64,000 bases of DNA from Puffinus mauretanicus (GCA_023333565.1 JAJKFH010003936.1:248001-312000); one strand, 5' to 3'. Counted from the stretch's first letter, positions 1-12,600 are shown. Translations and numbers: made by a program. The notes: a model not told the origin generated them from the sequence alone.

Positions 1-3000
1 CTCGAGCTGCGCCCGCAGGGCCACCCTCAGCCGGGCTCCCGGGGCAGGTCCGGGTGCCAGCTCCATGCCATAGAGACGGTCACCAAAGCTCCAGGAGCCC
101 GTCCTGGTGCTGGCATGGGTCCTGAGCCACGGCAGCGGGTCCAGCCCCATATTATTTTATTTGCTCTAACCCTTTCTCCACGCACCAAAAGCTTTCTTTG
201 CGTCATACAGGTGAGAACCCACCCAAGGGAGACAGCAGATGGCTTTCCACCAGAGCTAAGCCCCGCTGCACTTCCACAAGCGATGTTGGATGCTGTCTGG
301 GGAGCTTCTCATGGGGCCAAACGCCCGGCAGCTGCCTGCGCTGTCACAGGGACATCTGCCTGCCTGTCCAAACAGCCGCGGCTGCTCCCCGTAGGAAGCT
401 CAAAGCCAGTAAGTTGGGAAACAGTTTCTGCAGGGCTGGCCTCTGGCACGGGGCTATCATTAGAAAGATTTCCCGTTTTCAGCCGCAAACACGCTGGCTG
501 ATGTCTCAACGGTCTTTTGTTAGCCGAGCTTCCGACATTTGCCTCTTAAAACCCTCAGCTGCCTGACAGCTCCCTTTTAATTTTGGCCCAATGACCCAAC
601 CTCCCCTATTAAGCGAGAGAGAGGAATTAGGAAGTGATTAACAAGCCTCTTGGTGAAAGTTATTTGTGCACTTTATGCTAATCCCCTTCAGTGACGACTT
701 TTCTTACGATGACAAATGGCTAGGCAAGTAATCCACTTAATATCAAGCTTGCATTTATTTCAACAAACGCACCTGCTAATGTATTTGAACAGCGCTGAGA
801 AAGTCCACACGCAGCTGGGCAAGGCAATGTGGAAACCAAGCAATAAAACCTGAGCAGGTCCCCAAGCCAGCCTGCGCGCTTGCAGCAGGAGGGAAAAATC
901 ATTTTTGTCTTTTTTTTCCTCCGAAGAAACTAATAATTTCCATAGGCAGAGAGAGCAGGGGTGTGCTTCTGCAAAGGAAGGGTGGGATAAGAAAGGAATC
1001 ACTTTAAACATAGCTGCTGGGAATGGCAAAGGGAAAAAAACAAACAGGTTTATTGTATTTAAAATGTAATGGATACTGAGATGAATTGTTTCCGGCTGCA
1101 ATTGTCTCTGTGTCTCTAAAGAGGAAGAGAGATACTTGATGAGACGGGAGGACCTGCGAGCATCATTCCTGCCGCTGCTGCCGGCACTAGAGCAGAGCAA
1201 TCCTGCAGCGACCTGCTGCCACCCCAGCACGCCGCGGCTCCAGGGCTTCTCCAGCCAAAGTCTGGGTATTCCTTAGTGCTCAGTGGTTTCTCCTCCTGCA
1301 ACTTTGTCTGCCTTTGGGCTCATTTAAAGCACATCTCTGCGCCATAAAACGACTCCGGTGTCTTGCAGAAAGAGCACGGAGCTACAGGAAATCTCTGTGT
1401 TCGCAGCTGCTGGGAAAGCCGGTGTCTTTCCCCCACCCTTCAATTTTCGGGTGCCTCTCTCCATGTTGTTTCAATTAAAAGTGGCATTTTTGAGACCAAG
1501 ATGATTAAGTTGGAGAGGAACTGGATAAAGGCTGAGGTCTGGAAAGCAGAGCCTGAAGGAGATGTTACAGCAGCCGTTGGAAGTGTCCCTGCCAGAATGA
1601 AAGTTGCAGAACAGTTTTCATCAGCGGATCAGCCTTCTACTTGCTGCTACCTTCAGAGAGGGAGGGAAGATTTATTTATTTTGTTTTAAATCAATTTCTG
1701 GCTCAATATTTTCTTGGGTTTTGCACAAAGGCCAGTGTTTGTGCTGATATTTCAAGGAGCAGCTTATTCAGGTGTTTTGTTTGTTTGTTTGTTTTTAAAT
1801 AATGATGGAGGAGGGAAAAAAATCCTGGGGGGAAAAAAAAAAGTTCCCTTTTGCACTTTCAAAGAAAGGCTCCAACTAAAGGAGGCAACATGGAAGGCAG
1901 CAGTTCTTAGCACAAAGAGAGGCTCTCCTGCCCGAGGAAGCGAGTTAAACAAAACAACGACTAAAATCTCCTACTCCCGGGAGGCGGCGGTGCCGTGCAG
2001 GAGGTATCTGAGCCCTACACGCAAACGTTGGACTAGGCGCTTAACTCAGACATCCCCGCTCTTCGCTCAAAGACAAACAAACATTTTCACTGGGACATCA
2101 CATTGGAGACATATTTTCAGTAGAAAACAGCATCTTTCCGGCTCAGTTCTGCCCTGCTTTTGGCCATAGCGCCCTTGGAAACCTTTGCCACCTGCACCTG
2201 CGCTGTCAGCTCAGCAACCGCCTCTCCTCCACTCCCTGCCCCTTCTTTTAAAACAACCACAGAATATTCATTTAAACTTCGGCGGCATTAGCTGGGTCAT
2301 TGCACTGTGTATTTAAGTAGTGAAGAAGGTTGTATCTGCTCGGAGGTGCCATCCCAGAGCTGGAAACTCCGAGGTCAGAGTCAGAAGTGAAGGACAAAAC
2401 TCTCCCTCCTTCATTTCTGGAAAGAGAAGTTGTGGGTGAACAGAGGGAAACAAGAGCCGAGACACCAAACGTGCACTTATTGACTAAGCTGGTGCAAGAA
2501 AGGGCTTTCTGTTCCTGATTTTTTCTTGAATGAATACTGTGCAATCTGTTAAGGTTAAAAAGGGGATGCTGAGAAACCGCTGTATCAACTGTACGTATGC
2601 ATTGGGGTTTTTTTTTCTTCCCCTGGCAAATTTGGAACAGCACTGTCAGTTTTGCCCAGAGTCCTTCATTTCCCTTGGGATCAAAAGTTTGACTAGAAAC
2701 ATTTAACAGCCAGGGAGGCATCGGGTTGTGAAATTATCCTTCCTGCAATCTAAACAGGGTCATATCGCTGCAGGGTGTGGGGCGGGAGGAGGAGGACCCC
2801 AGGGAAAAGCGAGGCACTGGAGGCGGCTGTCCTGATTCAGAAACCAGCACGGCAGCCAGCGCTGAGCCGAGACCCCGGCACTCCTGCTAAAGAGCACCGA
2901 GACACCCAAGGGATGACTTTTAAAGGAAAACTTCAAAGCACAGAGCGCTTGCAAGTTTCTGGTAATCCTCAGCTCTTAGACCTCTCTCCTGGGAGATCAG

Positions 3001-6000
3001 ATCACCTTTCCTCCTGTCCATCTCGTGATGGGCAGCACATTCAGGTAGCGCTGGGGGTGGCGGAGAACAGCAAAGGGGTTCAGAGTTTTGCCAGCTCTCC
3101 TGGACAGGGCCAGAGACAATTCAACCCAGCTGGGCTGGCGAAACACAGGACATGGGAGATGGGACCTGACAAAAAGCGCAAAGAGCGTCATACCGGACCG
3201 ATCGTCCCTGCGCAAGCCGCTTTCTTCTGCGCCCCCCCAGTTCTCGCTGTGCTGCTGTTGGTCAATCCCAAGGAAAAGGCATAGCTAGGCACTGGCCGTG
3301 GCTCTACTCGCCCGGACCGCCGGGACACTGCACAGCGCCAGGAATGCCGTACGGCTTTGATTTTAGAAATGTGCTCGGACTGTGGAGGGCCGGAGCCTTC
3401 CCTGAAAAACTCAGAAACTTTTACAGCTGTTAGGAGTTCAGTAAAGTATAATTAAAACCAAATTCCTCGAGGAAGGTTTAGATAAAATGCAGCCCTGAAA
3501 TGCAGTGCCAAAAGGGGGATCGGCCACTGCTCTTGCCAAGTCAGAAATTGGCCTAATTGCTTCCAATTGTGTTCTTCTGCGGCTGGGATCTGACCCAGCA
3601 AAGGCAGAAAAAGTCTACTATTTACATTGTTTCAAAAAAAAAAAAAAAGAAGGAAAAAAAATAGATGCTTTGGGAACATTTAAACTTCTTTATCTCCAAC
3701 TGGCCAACCTCACGAAAATGTGCACTATTTTAAGATAGTTCTCAAGGAATTTATTTTGGTGTGTTTTGTCTCAGAGATCCTGACCAACGCTTATGATTAA
3801 ATAACCACCATTTAACAAGATCCTGGAGCACAGTTCCAGCCCCGCTGTCCTCCCTTTTCTTAATCAAGAGGGGAAGTTTTAGAAACCTCTCGAATTTTAT
3901 CCTTGTGTTGGCAAATATCCTCCTGGTGAGTCCTGTTTGTTTTAGAAATTAAACGTAAAATAAAGCCAGCTGCTTCTGGGGCCAGTTCTTTCCCTCTTAT
4001 AAGCAAAAGCCACCACGTTCCTGCAGCTACGAAGCTCTGCTGCTCCTACACCTCCATGGGTTTATGTGCTTGGCTGTGCTGATGCAGGGCAGCTGTGAAA
4101 AGGACAACCTCTCCGGTGCGTCGTGTTGCCGCAGGCAGAGTCTTCCCAGAGCTGGCATGGTAAGAGCTGAGCTGGAAGGAGGAAGAGCAATGAGGAAGGC
4201 TGCCCGGTACACCTCAGACCCATCCCCATCGGGTACAACTCAGATCGGCGTTCCCCTCAAGCCACGTTTGTCTTTCAAGTCAGGTACGGTTGGGGTCAAG
4301 TTTGGTTTTCCAGTGGGTGCAGAATAAGTAGAAGGTCTGGTTGAACTCTGCTTTTGATACAGTTTTTCGAGGTCATCGCCTCCCTCGGAAAGCTGCTCTG
4401 CTGACCTGAGGGCTGTGGTTTGCTACAGCGTCCTGTTAGCTACAGCTGACGTGATGAATGGCACCGCCTTCCAACGCAAGTTTGCCTTTGTGCAAACGCA
4501 AGGATTACAAAATCCCACTGATATGATTAATAATCCAGTGTAGCCAAACCACCTCCATATAACCTCCAACTCCCAAAAGCCTGATGCAAAATATGTTTTC
4601 ACAAACTATAAATCAATAAACTTTGCTTAATAAAAACTGCTGTTACTGAAGCATAATATTAAAAGGTTCTCCAAGATGGAATAGTGGCTTTGGCAGCTGG
4701 CTGCAACAGATCACATCATTTTCAGTACGGCTAGCACGTATTTAATCAGAAACAAATACATATGGCTGCAACAGACTGACGACCGCATCCCAAACACATC
4801 TAAACGTTCTGCAGTTGTACGCTGGTTTGTGTGATTGCCAGCCCGTGCCTCAGTTCCCCGCGCCTCTCACGTGGCCCATTGGCTTTGCAGCAGCTGCAGT
4901 TTATTACTGCTGTCCCTTGGGGATAAAACTCGCCATGTAAAACGTCAAGCTGGATTGTATTTTAATTTAGTAAAGCCCACAATTCAGAAACCCGGGTTTG
5001 TTGCTCTTCTTTTTTTCCTTCTTTTCTAAGGGATCAAATTTTATTGGTGAAAAATTTAATTTTGCAAAGTGACGTGATCTTAGACAAAACTCTCCAGACA
5101 TGAGCAAATAAAAGCCGAATGGTGAAGTGACACAAGACGAGAAGATATCTGCTCCCAAGTTTCTTCAATACGAGAATGCCACAGGCCTGCAGGCATCAAT
5201 GTCTTCCTTGCCCCTGCAAACGCTCTACCAGGACATTTCCAGGTGTTATCATCAGGTATTTAAATACCTATTTGGCCACTAGCCAGGATTCAAGCTGCCT
5301 AAAGCCAACCTGCTAACTTTTCGGCGTGAAGCATGCTCCAAAATCTGGTGAGCGCCTCCTCCAGCCTGCAGCCACACGGCATCGCCGTGACAGCCGCTAC
5401 GGCCACAGGCAGCGCTTGCGTGGAAAAGCGATGAGGGCTGGTTTAGGTACGCTGACCCGTCTGTATCACGCGAAGCACCTTGTGCTGTTAGAACTAAGAC
5501 AGTTTATGCTGTCTCTCTCCCCCCCCTCATTTGTTTCAGTCTAAAATAGCTCCAGACCAGCTGCCGGTCAGTGATCTGAACCTGGAGCTACTCTCATCAA
5601 TTTGAGGACCTCTGCTCCAAAGACCTTACTTCTACTGAACTGCAATAGTAACCTCAGCAATTTGAGGTCATTGAAAAGAATTTACAATTCATTGGAGAAA
5701 ACGAAACAAAACAACACAAAAAACAACCCACCAACAAAAAACCCCAAACCAACAACAACCTAACAATTCCCCAAAGTCCGTATGTTTTTCTTTGACCACC
5801 AGTTGCAGCTCCAGTGCAGGAGGCACCATCTCCACTGGTGGAAGGCTGCAAGCACAAGACACATCTGTCAGGAACGGCTGCTGGTGCCCTGGGGAAATGG
5901 ATGGACCGAGCTCTGTCTCTCTTACTGCCCTGTTTTCTATGGGTTTGTATTCGTTTTATGAAAAACAAAACTATAATGGGCTCCTGCAAGAGAAGTAAAC

Positions 6001-9000
6001 ATTGGTTTCCAGTTCAGCAGTTTGAAGTGGTTTGCTGCCTACAGAGTTTCCACCCGCTCTCCCCATCGCTTCCCGTGGCCGCTCGTTCCCATCCCGCAGC
6101 ACCTCCCCGTCTCAGTTGTGCCAATGTGCTTGGTTTTGTGGCTGTACCATGAGCTGACCCAAATTAAAGATATCCTCTTTCTCCTCCTCCCTTCATCCCT
6201 TTTATAGTCCAGACTGATTCCCTGGTTTGGTGCAACCCCAAGTTGTCCTCTGACCTTCTGGCCTCCTTGCCCTGTGACAGGCAATGGTTTCAAAAGCCGA
6301 GCCATCACAAGTGATTGCTCTCTGGCTGCTTAACCGGCCTCTTCAAAGGCACCCACCACCGACCAGGCGGTAGAGGGTCAAAACGGGAGTTTTAAATGAG
6401 GTTGTAGTGTTACATTGTGTGCTGCTTTCTGAATCGCCCATGACCACTCAGATCCTTTAATAGTTAACAGACTCCCTGCTATGGCTTTGGCTTGGATCAA
6501 CCCGCTCTGTTCCTCAGAAGGGCGGAGAGCTGAGGAAGAAAGTTTAGCCGCAGGGACACAAGCCACTTACCCCACGGGTCACAGCACGTGCCCTGACCCA
6601 TTTTATTTATACATCCAGACGCAGCCAGAGACAGGAGCATCGTCTGGCTACGGAGTCGCAGCAGGGAACATCTAACAGGTAGTGTCCTAAGAATGACTAG
6701 AAGTTCCCGATACGCTTCCAGATATGGACATTTACAGAGGAAAACTCAAAAAACACCAGAGAACAAACAGAACCCAGAAGGATTTCCTACTGATACCCAT
6801 CTAAAGAACGTGATGCTTGAGAGATAACCAGTGATAAACAAATCAGGGTGCTGAAGAACACAGGCTAAGGTTAATTGCCTTAAAGTTCAAGTTTCTGTAT
6901 CCCACATTTTTTGTTGGCCAATGGGAGAGGAGGTAATAATTTCCACAAATACTGCGTAACTAGTCAGCAATCCAGAAATTAGATAGGAAATGTCATGAGA
7001 CAACTTATTTGACCCCATTTCAATTTATGCAGCATCATTTTTATCACAACTAGAACGAGTCCAAGCCACTAAATAGAAACCCAGGAAGATAAAGTTTCCT
7101 GGATAAAGTTTTCATATAATGCTCTTTATTCTCTAACGCGTTTCCAGCGGCAGCACAGCAAGCCAAATGATTCATACAGGTCTACCCAACGTGCGAATAA
7201 ACCTGTTACCATGAACATCTGAAACAGGATTAAACCTGTTGCAAAAACACTCACGGAGTGAAAACTGACTGTCAGACACATTTATATCCAAAACTCTACG
7301 AAGGCTGTAATCTGATCAGGCATTTCTACCAACCTCTCAGACTCCTGGGCATCTCTCACTGATTAAAAGAAGTCTGGTTTGGTCGCATTACCAGACCTCT
7401 AAGATTTTATACCATTATTTATGTATTAATATCCAAACCATGCTGGTTTTATTTGCATGCCAAGCACCTGCAGCTCAGAGGGCTAACGTTTTTGTGCATT
7501 AGCTTTTTCTTCTTTAAGATTTGCTTTGGATTCTAGATGATGTGTCCACATCAAAAATCGCACCCAGATTAGATGCATTTGCTGCCCTGGTAAACACTGC
7601 TTAGAGCAACCGCAGGCTTGATGCGGAGGCTTGCTAACAGAAACAGCAATTTGGAAACCGTTGCTTTTTACGCTCAAGTATTACTATCAAGTGACTCGGT
7701 GAAAACATATGGCCCATAAAAGGTGATGCTCCTGCATCCCATATTCCACTTAGTGCGGCTCCTTCAGACACTCCAATGAAAGGCATAATAAAATCAATCA
7801 GTACAGACCACTGAGTATACTTAAAACGTTACTGCTGAGCCCTTACTGACAAAAATTCAGGTGGAAAGCTCAAGTAACAAGCACTGAAGGTGGCTTAATG
7901 AGGGAGCGATCTAACACCAGAGGGAAAAAGCCTTGTAGTGAAACCGTGAATATGGCCAGAACAACAAGAATTATGTAGAGTCTCTTGAGGAGCGAGTAAC
8001 GACCATCAAGTGGTGGGAGCCAGAGGGATGCAGCCACTATTGAACGAACATGCACGCTGCACACATGCACGCTGACGAGGGTTTTAAGTTTTGATGGTCT
8101 TTTTTACAGCAAAAAATACTGGATGACAAGACAAGAAGGAGCAGCCCGTAGAAGAAAGGAAGGTTGGCTGACAAAGAGGTGGGAAACAACTGAAAAGCTG
8201 CAATTACAACCTGCGCAGTAAGTTGGGATTCTGCATTCTCCTTAGCTTTCATCTTCCTCCTAACCAATATGCCACGGAAAAACGCCAGGGTTATGAAGTA
8301 CCACAATGAACAGATGGATGAGCCTAAACACAAACTACAGGGTATTTCCTATGAAAAAACAACTGGCCCAGTGTAAATAGGATTTTAAAAAAAAAAAAAA
8401 AGAAAATTCAGTCCTTGCTTTCACCCTCATCCTTCGAGCCCTGCCATTCATTTCCTGACTTATTCACAATAGGTTTCATACCATGGGTTGCCTATTGCCC
8501 CCTTGGAACTGACTGTGTGAATAATATTTTTTTGAGGAAGAGAAACCTTGAGCTAAAACAGTGTGGTGCAAAACTTGAGATGAAAAGTTACCCACTGCCA
8601 CAAAAACAGAAGCTTTTGCCAAATAACGGGACAATCTGAATTGATTTTAAAGAGAATTTAAGTTTCCACTTTCTACCAACATCCTCATTAAAGCAACTGA
8701 AAAGGTGGAGCTAGCAACGTTTGCCCTGGGTGATTTAGCAGGATTTACTTGGCTATTTCTGTATCGGTGACTGTAATTCTGGGCTGTTCTGTTGTGACAC
8801 AAGAAATGAAGTATCTTAGTTTGCGGAGGTTCAGGGGCAACAGGACAGCGCTGACCTTGCACACGGAGGTGTTCACACACCAATACCCCGCTCTCACCAC
8901 AACCTCCTCTGCCTGCCTTTTGCTCCCACGCCCTATTCAAGGATATTGCCTTTCGTATGAGTTCACCGCAAAGTGCTCATCCTCCTCAGCTGATGGGGAG

Positions 9001-11312
9001 ACCCCATCAATTAAAGGTGGAAAAAACCCCATGCAATATTATCGTAACACCTAAGGAGGAATGTTACAAGCAGCAGGGCAAGTGCAGCAGGGAATGCCAT
9101 AGGAAACTGCTTTGCAAACGACATCTGAACGCAGCTGTTTGGCATTGATACCTTAGTAAGTAAAACCTTCTTTGCTTTGTCTGGTCCTCAAAGAGGTTTT
9201 TTCCACGTCTGTACCATGCATGAGGCTCCCTGCCTGCTCCTGTGTTTTCACACCCCTGCTCAGCTGGGAACGTTTAGAGCCCACAGGTCTGCTGGTATCA
9301 ATCTTGACTGGATGGAAAGATAAAAAACTCCAAGATATCACATTCCTACCTGTTTTATTAAGGGTTTTATTAAGGGTTATTAATGCACCTTGCAGCAAGG
9401 GTTGCTGTTACTGTGGGCATGGGGGAGCGGGGCAGGGGGAATGCACACATGGGACAAATCCATAGAAAAACTGCACTCCATTATTTCTCTTGCTCATGGC
9501 AGAATCACTTTGTCTTGGAGAAAGAGTTAACTCAGATACTTCATTTTAGCCTGAAGTAAATCCTTCCCTAATTAGCCTTTTAAGGCATGGGCTATTTCCA
9601 TAGCCCAGACAGCACCAGGACTCTTTCCCATACTGACTCGTGAGTCGATGCTGCTGCACTCCCGCTCTGGCGTCTCCCACATCGATGCTCTGGAGCCACA
9701 GCTGGCATTACCATTACTACTGCACGAACCACCACGGCTTCCGTGCTCATGTGTTTGCTTTCACCAAACCCACTGCCACGACAAGCTGAGAGAAGCTCTT
9801 CTCCAGGCCCTCCCATTCCCACCCGGCACCGTTCTGTACCCACCTGCTGCCTCTGGCCCACCCGAGAGCTCCCACCACCTCCTCCAGCATCCACGGTCCC
9901 CCCCAGGAGCCTGCAATCCCATCGTGGCTATCGACAGAGAAAACCAGCATCTCCTGCTAGTTTGCATCAAAGCAGACAGGCATGCACCGTAAATACAGCA
10001 GTCACGGCTCTTGCGAGATGTTTGTCACTTGTTTATATGCCTGGATGCATAAGGGGGGGCAAATGAGTCAGTCTGTGTATGCCGAACATGCCTGATCTTA
10101 AAAAACTTGGGTTTTGAAAGAAATAAAAACATTTTCAGCTTTACTCTCTCGGTAAGAGCACATTTGAAAGGTTCCCCACCTGCTATTAAGCTGGTTATCA
10201 ATACTGTGGCAATTTACTGAGGAATGGTAAGCACAGCTGTAAAAACTGATGAAGAAAGTCCATCTAAGCACACAGGGGATAGTTTTAGATTATCTAAAGG
10301 CTCCCCAGAGACACTCCGATTGCAGACGGAAAGAAAGCACAGACTTGGGCTCCTGGGTTAAACAGTTAACAGCCCGGGGGCAACCAGCAGCCATGAAAGC
10401 CGTTGAGGCTAAAGTTGCAGGGGTCAGGGACTGCTTCCACTAACACCACGGCAGCGGGTTAAAACCCTTTTTACATATTTCAGGCAATGTTTTTTCCAGT
10501 CCAAGATCTGTCACTTCAAAAGGAGCAGACAATGCATATCTGATTTGAGCAAACACCAGTGCTCAGATTAATTTAATGCTTACATCTAAAATTAGCCTGC
10601 CTTTTAAAAACTAATTCCTCCAGGCTTTGACTCTGGCATGATAAAATTTCTTGATAGTGAAGAGACTGCCCGTATAACGATAAGAGACCCGGAGAATTTC
10701 GTGATAGCCTTTCACATGACTCCGGAGCTACTACCAATACCGTTATGAAATGTTCCCAACTTTCAAACACCTCGGTAGATGGGGAGGGCTGGTTAAGTAC
10801 CTCGCCTTGCCTCCTGCTACAGGTGGTTTTCTTTTTCTTCTTGTTGTTGTTGTTGAAATTATTAAACTATAGCACAGGTCAGCACAGCCCCAAGGGTGAA
10901 CGCTGGATAGCAAACCTCATTTCACCAGCAATATCACAGCGCTTATGGGAAGAGCGCAGTTTAACAAGCCGATCAGGTTTTGCCTCATTTTCATCAGTGA
11001 GGTTTTCTTCCAGCCATAGCCTACCAGGAGAGCAATGTTTCTGTGAAAAGCAGGGTAAGGGAGAAACTACCATCACAGCAACTCCCTACAGCTATTAATG
11101 CAAAGAACCCCAGCGCAAGGACTCATGCAGCTTGCTTAAAACCTGTTGCTGCAGAGGCACCTTCCCAACTTTCGTTTAAACCATCCTCTTTGCAAAGCAA
11201 ACCACAGACACAGGTCTCCAAGGGCAAGACAAGAAGCCACCACCACCGGTCTCTGCTCAGAGCACGTGCTGAGCAGGTCTCCGAGTAATACAGAAAGGAA
11301 AAGGCTGCTTAC
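1..11312 (-). other. PPP1R12B: Intron downstream of sm-M20 first exon, no exon found
   Basis: 11.3 kb at the low-coordinate end. I looked on the minus strand for the shared C-terminal exons (HERLSRLESGG, DYKKLYESALTENQKL, EMEKRERRALERK, the closing leucine zipper) and saw none. GC-richer patches lie at about 1-420, 2750-3360 and 9600-9930. AT-rich patches with clustered ATTA-type motifs lie at about 540-800 and 4480-4780. There are a (GTTT)n tract at 1774-1796 and A-runs at 1832-1841, 3633-3648 and 8388-8401. No other gene was recognised. Confidence 0.6.
1774..1796 (+). repeat. (GTTT)n microsatellite
   Basis: About five consecutive GTTT/TTTG units ending in a short T run. Simple repeat. Confidence 0.85.
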
Positions 11313-11414
11313 TCTGAGTGTCTTTGCGATCGGGGAAGGAGAGGACGGGGGAGAATCTGACTGAGCCTTCCTGCTGCGAGTATATTCTTTACTCCTGGTG
11401 TACAAGGACGACAT
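11313..11414 (-). CDS. PPP1R12B: PPP1R12B sm-M20 isoform, alternative first coding exon
   Basis: 102 nt, 34 codons from ATG (11414-11412) to a strong donor GTAAGC (11312-11307), phase 0 out. It encodes [20 protein letters not shown] then [14 protein letters not shown]. This closely matches the N-terminus of the human sm-M20 small subunit ([16 protein letters not shown]...KTLR), which splices to HERLSRLESG. The ATG has G at -3, a favourable Kozak context. The exit phase is the same as that of the long-isoform exon at 25903, so both can join the same downstream exon. M20 is the small subunit of smooth-muscle myosin phosphatase. The downstream exons are not visible in the window. Confidence 0.93.
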
Positions 11415-11562
11415 GGCCTCTCGGGCTGGGTCTCTCTGAGAAGCAATGCAAGTCTTGCTGTCCTGTCGCTCTACGGCGCTGGGCAGGTCCTTCTTCCAAG
11501 GTCAGAACAAACTAATTAAACTATTCACAGCTCTGGTAATTAAACCCTGCTGTTTAGGGTGT

Positions 11563-11572
11563 ATAATTTTAG
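11563..11572 (-). promoter_or_regulatory. MEF2-like site upstream of sm-M20 start
   Basis: On the minus strand this reads CTAAAATTAT, one mismatch from the MEF2 consensus YTA(A/T)4TAR. It is about 150 nt upstream of the ATG, in an AT-rich patch (11510-11580) that also has two TAATTA-type cores. No clear TATA box is present. The call is from the motif only. Confidence 0.35.
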
Positions 11573-11589
11573 GCATTAATCTGCTGCAG

Positions 11590-12170
11590 GGAGAGCTGAG
11601 GCTCCACAATGCTCCTTGTCCGAGAAGAAGAAGAGAAAGTGTCAAGGACTCGCTGTGCTCCAGCGCCGGGCGTTGCTCCGTGCCAGCCTCACGGGCCGGG
11701 CCCCGTCCCGACTTCTCCACAAAAGGACATTTCCCCTCGTCCGGAGCGTGTGCTGCAGGACCAGAGCGATCTCCCCCCAGATCTGCAGGAGGCAAAAACT
11801 CCCGGCTCAAGAGAGAGAGCGAGCCGGAAAACCGGCTGGGTTTATCTAGACACGAAGCTTTTGCCAAAAAGAAAAAAAGACAAAAAAAAAAGAAAGGAAA
11901 ACCAAAACCTGTTTTACTCCGGAGTGCTGCTGCGAGCTCTCTGCCGTCACTGTGCAGAGCTGCATGCTTTAAGTGAAACACGAAAGCATAAATCAGGAAC
12001 AAACGCTGCTTTGGAAAGGGGCAGTCCAGATGAAGTTGTGTTTTGTTCCGTCCTCCTCCTCCTCCCGGGCGCCGTTACCCACGCGCAGGCTTCTCCCGGC
12101 CCTCCCCGCCGCTGCCTTCTGACATTCCAGATCCTGACTCGCTCCGTGAGGAATGCTGGAGGGCGGCCAG
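11590..12170 (-). promoter_or_regulatory. PPP1R12B: CpG-rich block upstream of sm-M20 exon (candidate internal promoter)
   Basis: This segment is clearly richer in G+C and CpG than the flanking introns, for example gggccgggccccgtcccgac, cctcgtccggagcgtg and tcccgggcgccgttaccc. It begins about 175 nt upstream of the sm-M20 start codon on the minus strand. It also contains long plus-strand open frames, but they show no recognisable protein and have the composition of CpG-rich non-coding DNA. I read it as the promoter/5' region of the short isoform. No transcription start can be fixed from sequence. Confidence 0.55.
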
Positions 12171-12214
12171 CAGCAGCGATTCACTTTCAGCTTGGGATTT
12201 GGGCTGCTACTTGT

Positions 12215-12279
12215 AGGGAAAAAAGGGGGAAAAAAAAAAAAAACAGGAAAAAAAAAAAGGGGGGGGGAAGAAAAGAAAA
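12215..12279 (+). repeat. Homopurine (A/G) tract, 65 nt with one interruption
   Basis: All bases are A or G except a C at 12244: blocks of A6, G5, A13, then A11, G9 and an A-rich end. On the sense (minus) strand it is polypyrimidine. Such tracts can form triplex or slipped structures and often vary in length. It lies about 0.8 kb upstream of the sm-M20 start codon. Confidence 0.9.
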
Positions 12280-12423
12280 TAACTTACAAGCTCCCAAGGC
12301 CTGTCGGGCTGTCGGGCGGGAGGTCGGAGGCAAATCGATGGCACTTTGCAAAGCTTAAATTCCAGCACGCATTTTGCGGCTGTGACAAAGGGAGATATTT
12401 TAAAGGACACGGAGCAGTTCATA

Positions 12424-12433
12424 CCATTAAAGG
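12424..12433. promoter_or_regulatory. Perfect CArG box (SRF site), candidate sm-M20 element
   Basis: The sequence ccattaaagg fits CC(A/T)6GG exactly. It lies about 1.0 kb upstream of the sm-M20 start codon, counted along the minus strand. SRF/myocardin acting on CArG boxes is the standard switch for smooth-muscle genes, and sm-M20 is a smooth-muscle product, so the location makes sense. A single 10-mer of this class can occur by chance. Confidence 0.45.
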
Positions 12434-12550
12434 GAGGACACACTCATGCAGCACAACAGGATTTTTGTTGTTTGCTCATAAGCCTGTTTGGAGCTGCGAG
12501 AAGGCGACGCAGAGCTTGTGTAACGTACGCTCATTCAAACGAGCGTTTGG

Positions 12551-12600
12551 GATTGAGGAGGAGGGGAGAGGAGCTTGGAGGAGAGGAAAAAGGGTGAGCA
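12551..12600 (+). repeat. Purine-rich GA stretch
   Basis: A G/A-rich stretch on the plus strand (for example gattgaggaggaggggagag), part of the unusual composition upstream of the sm-M20 first exon. Confidence 0.6.

Noticed and set aside
1..300. GC-rich window start as a possible CpG-island promoter or exon
   Set aside because: No splice-bounded frame or start context fits. Elevated GC alone was not enough.
9592..9992. Overlapping open frames on both strands
   Set aside because: GC-rich patch with low-complexity Gly/Pro/Ser translations, no splice context and no similarity to PPP1R12B or another protein that I know.
11136..11312. Continuation of the sm-M20 open frame past KTLR
   Set aside because: The frame stays open into the intron, but the conserved peptide ends exactly at a strong GTAAGC donor and the human protein continues with exon sequence HERLSR, so the extension is intronic.
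11609..12358. 249-codon plus-strand open frame (with overlapping frames 11446-11976 and 12153-12839)
   Set aside because: Long frames are expected in CpG-rich and purine-rich DNA with few stops. The translation has homopolymeric Lys/Gly runs and no recognisable domain, and it overlaps the candidate sm-M20 promoter.
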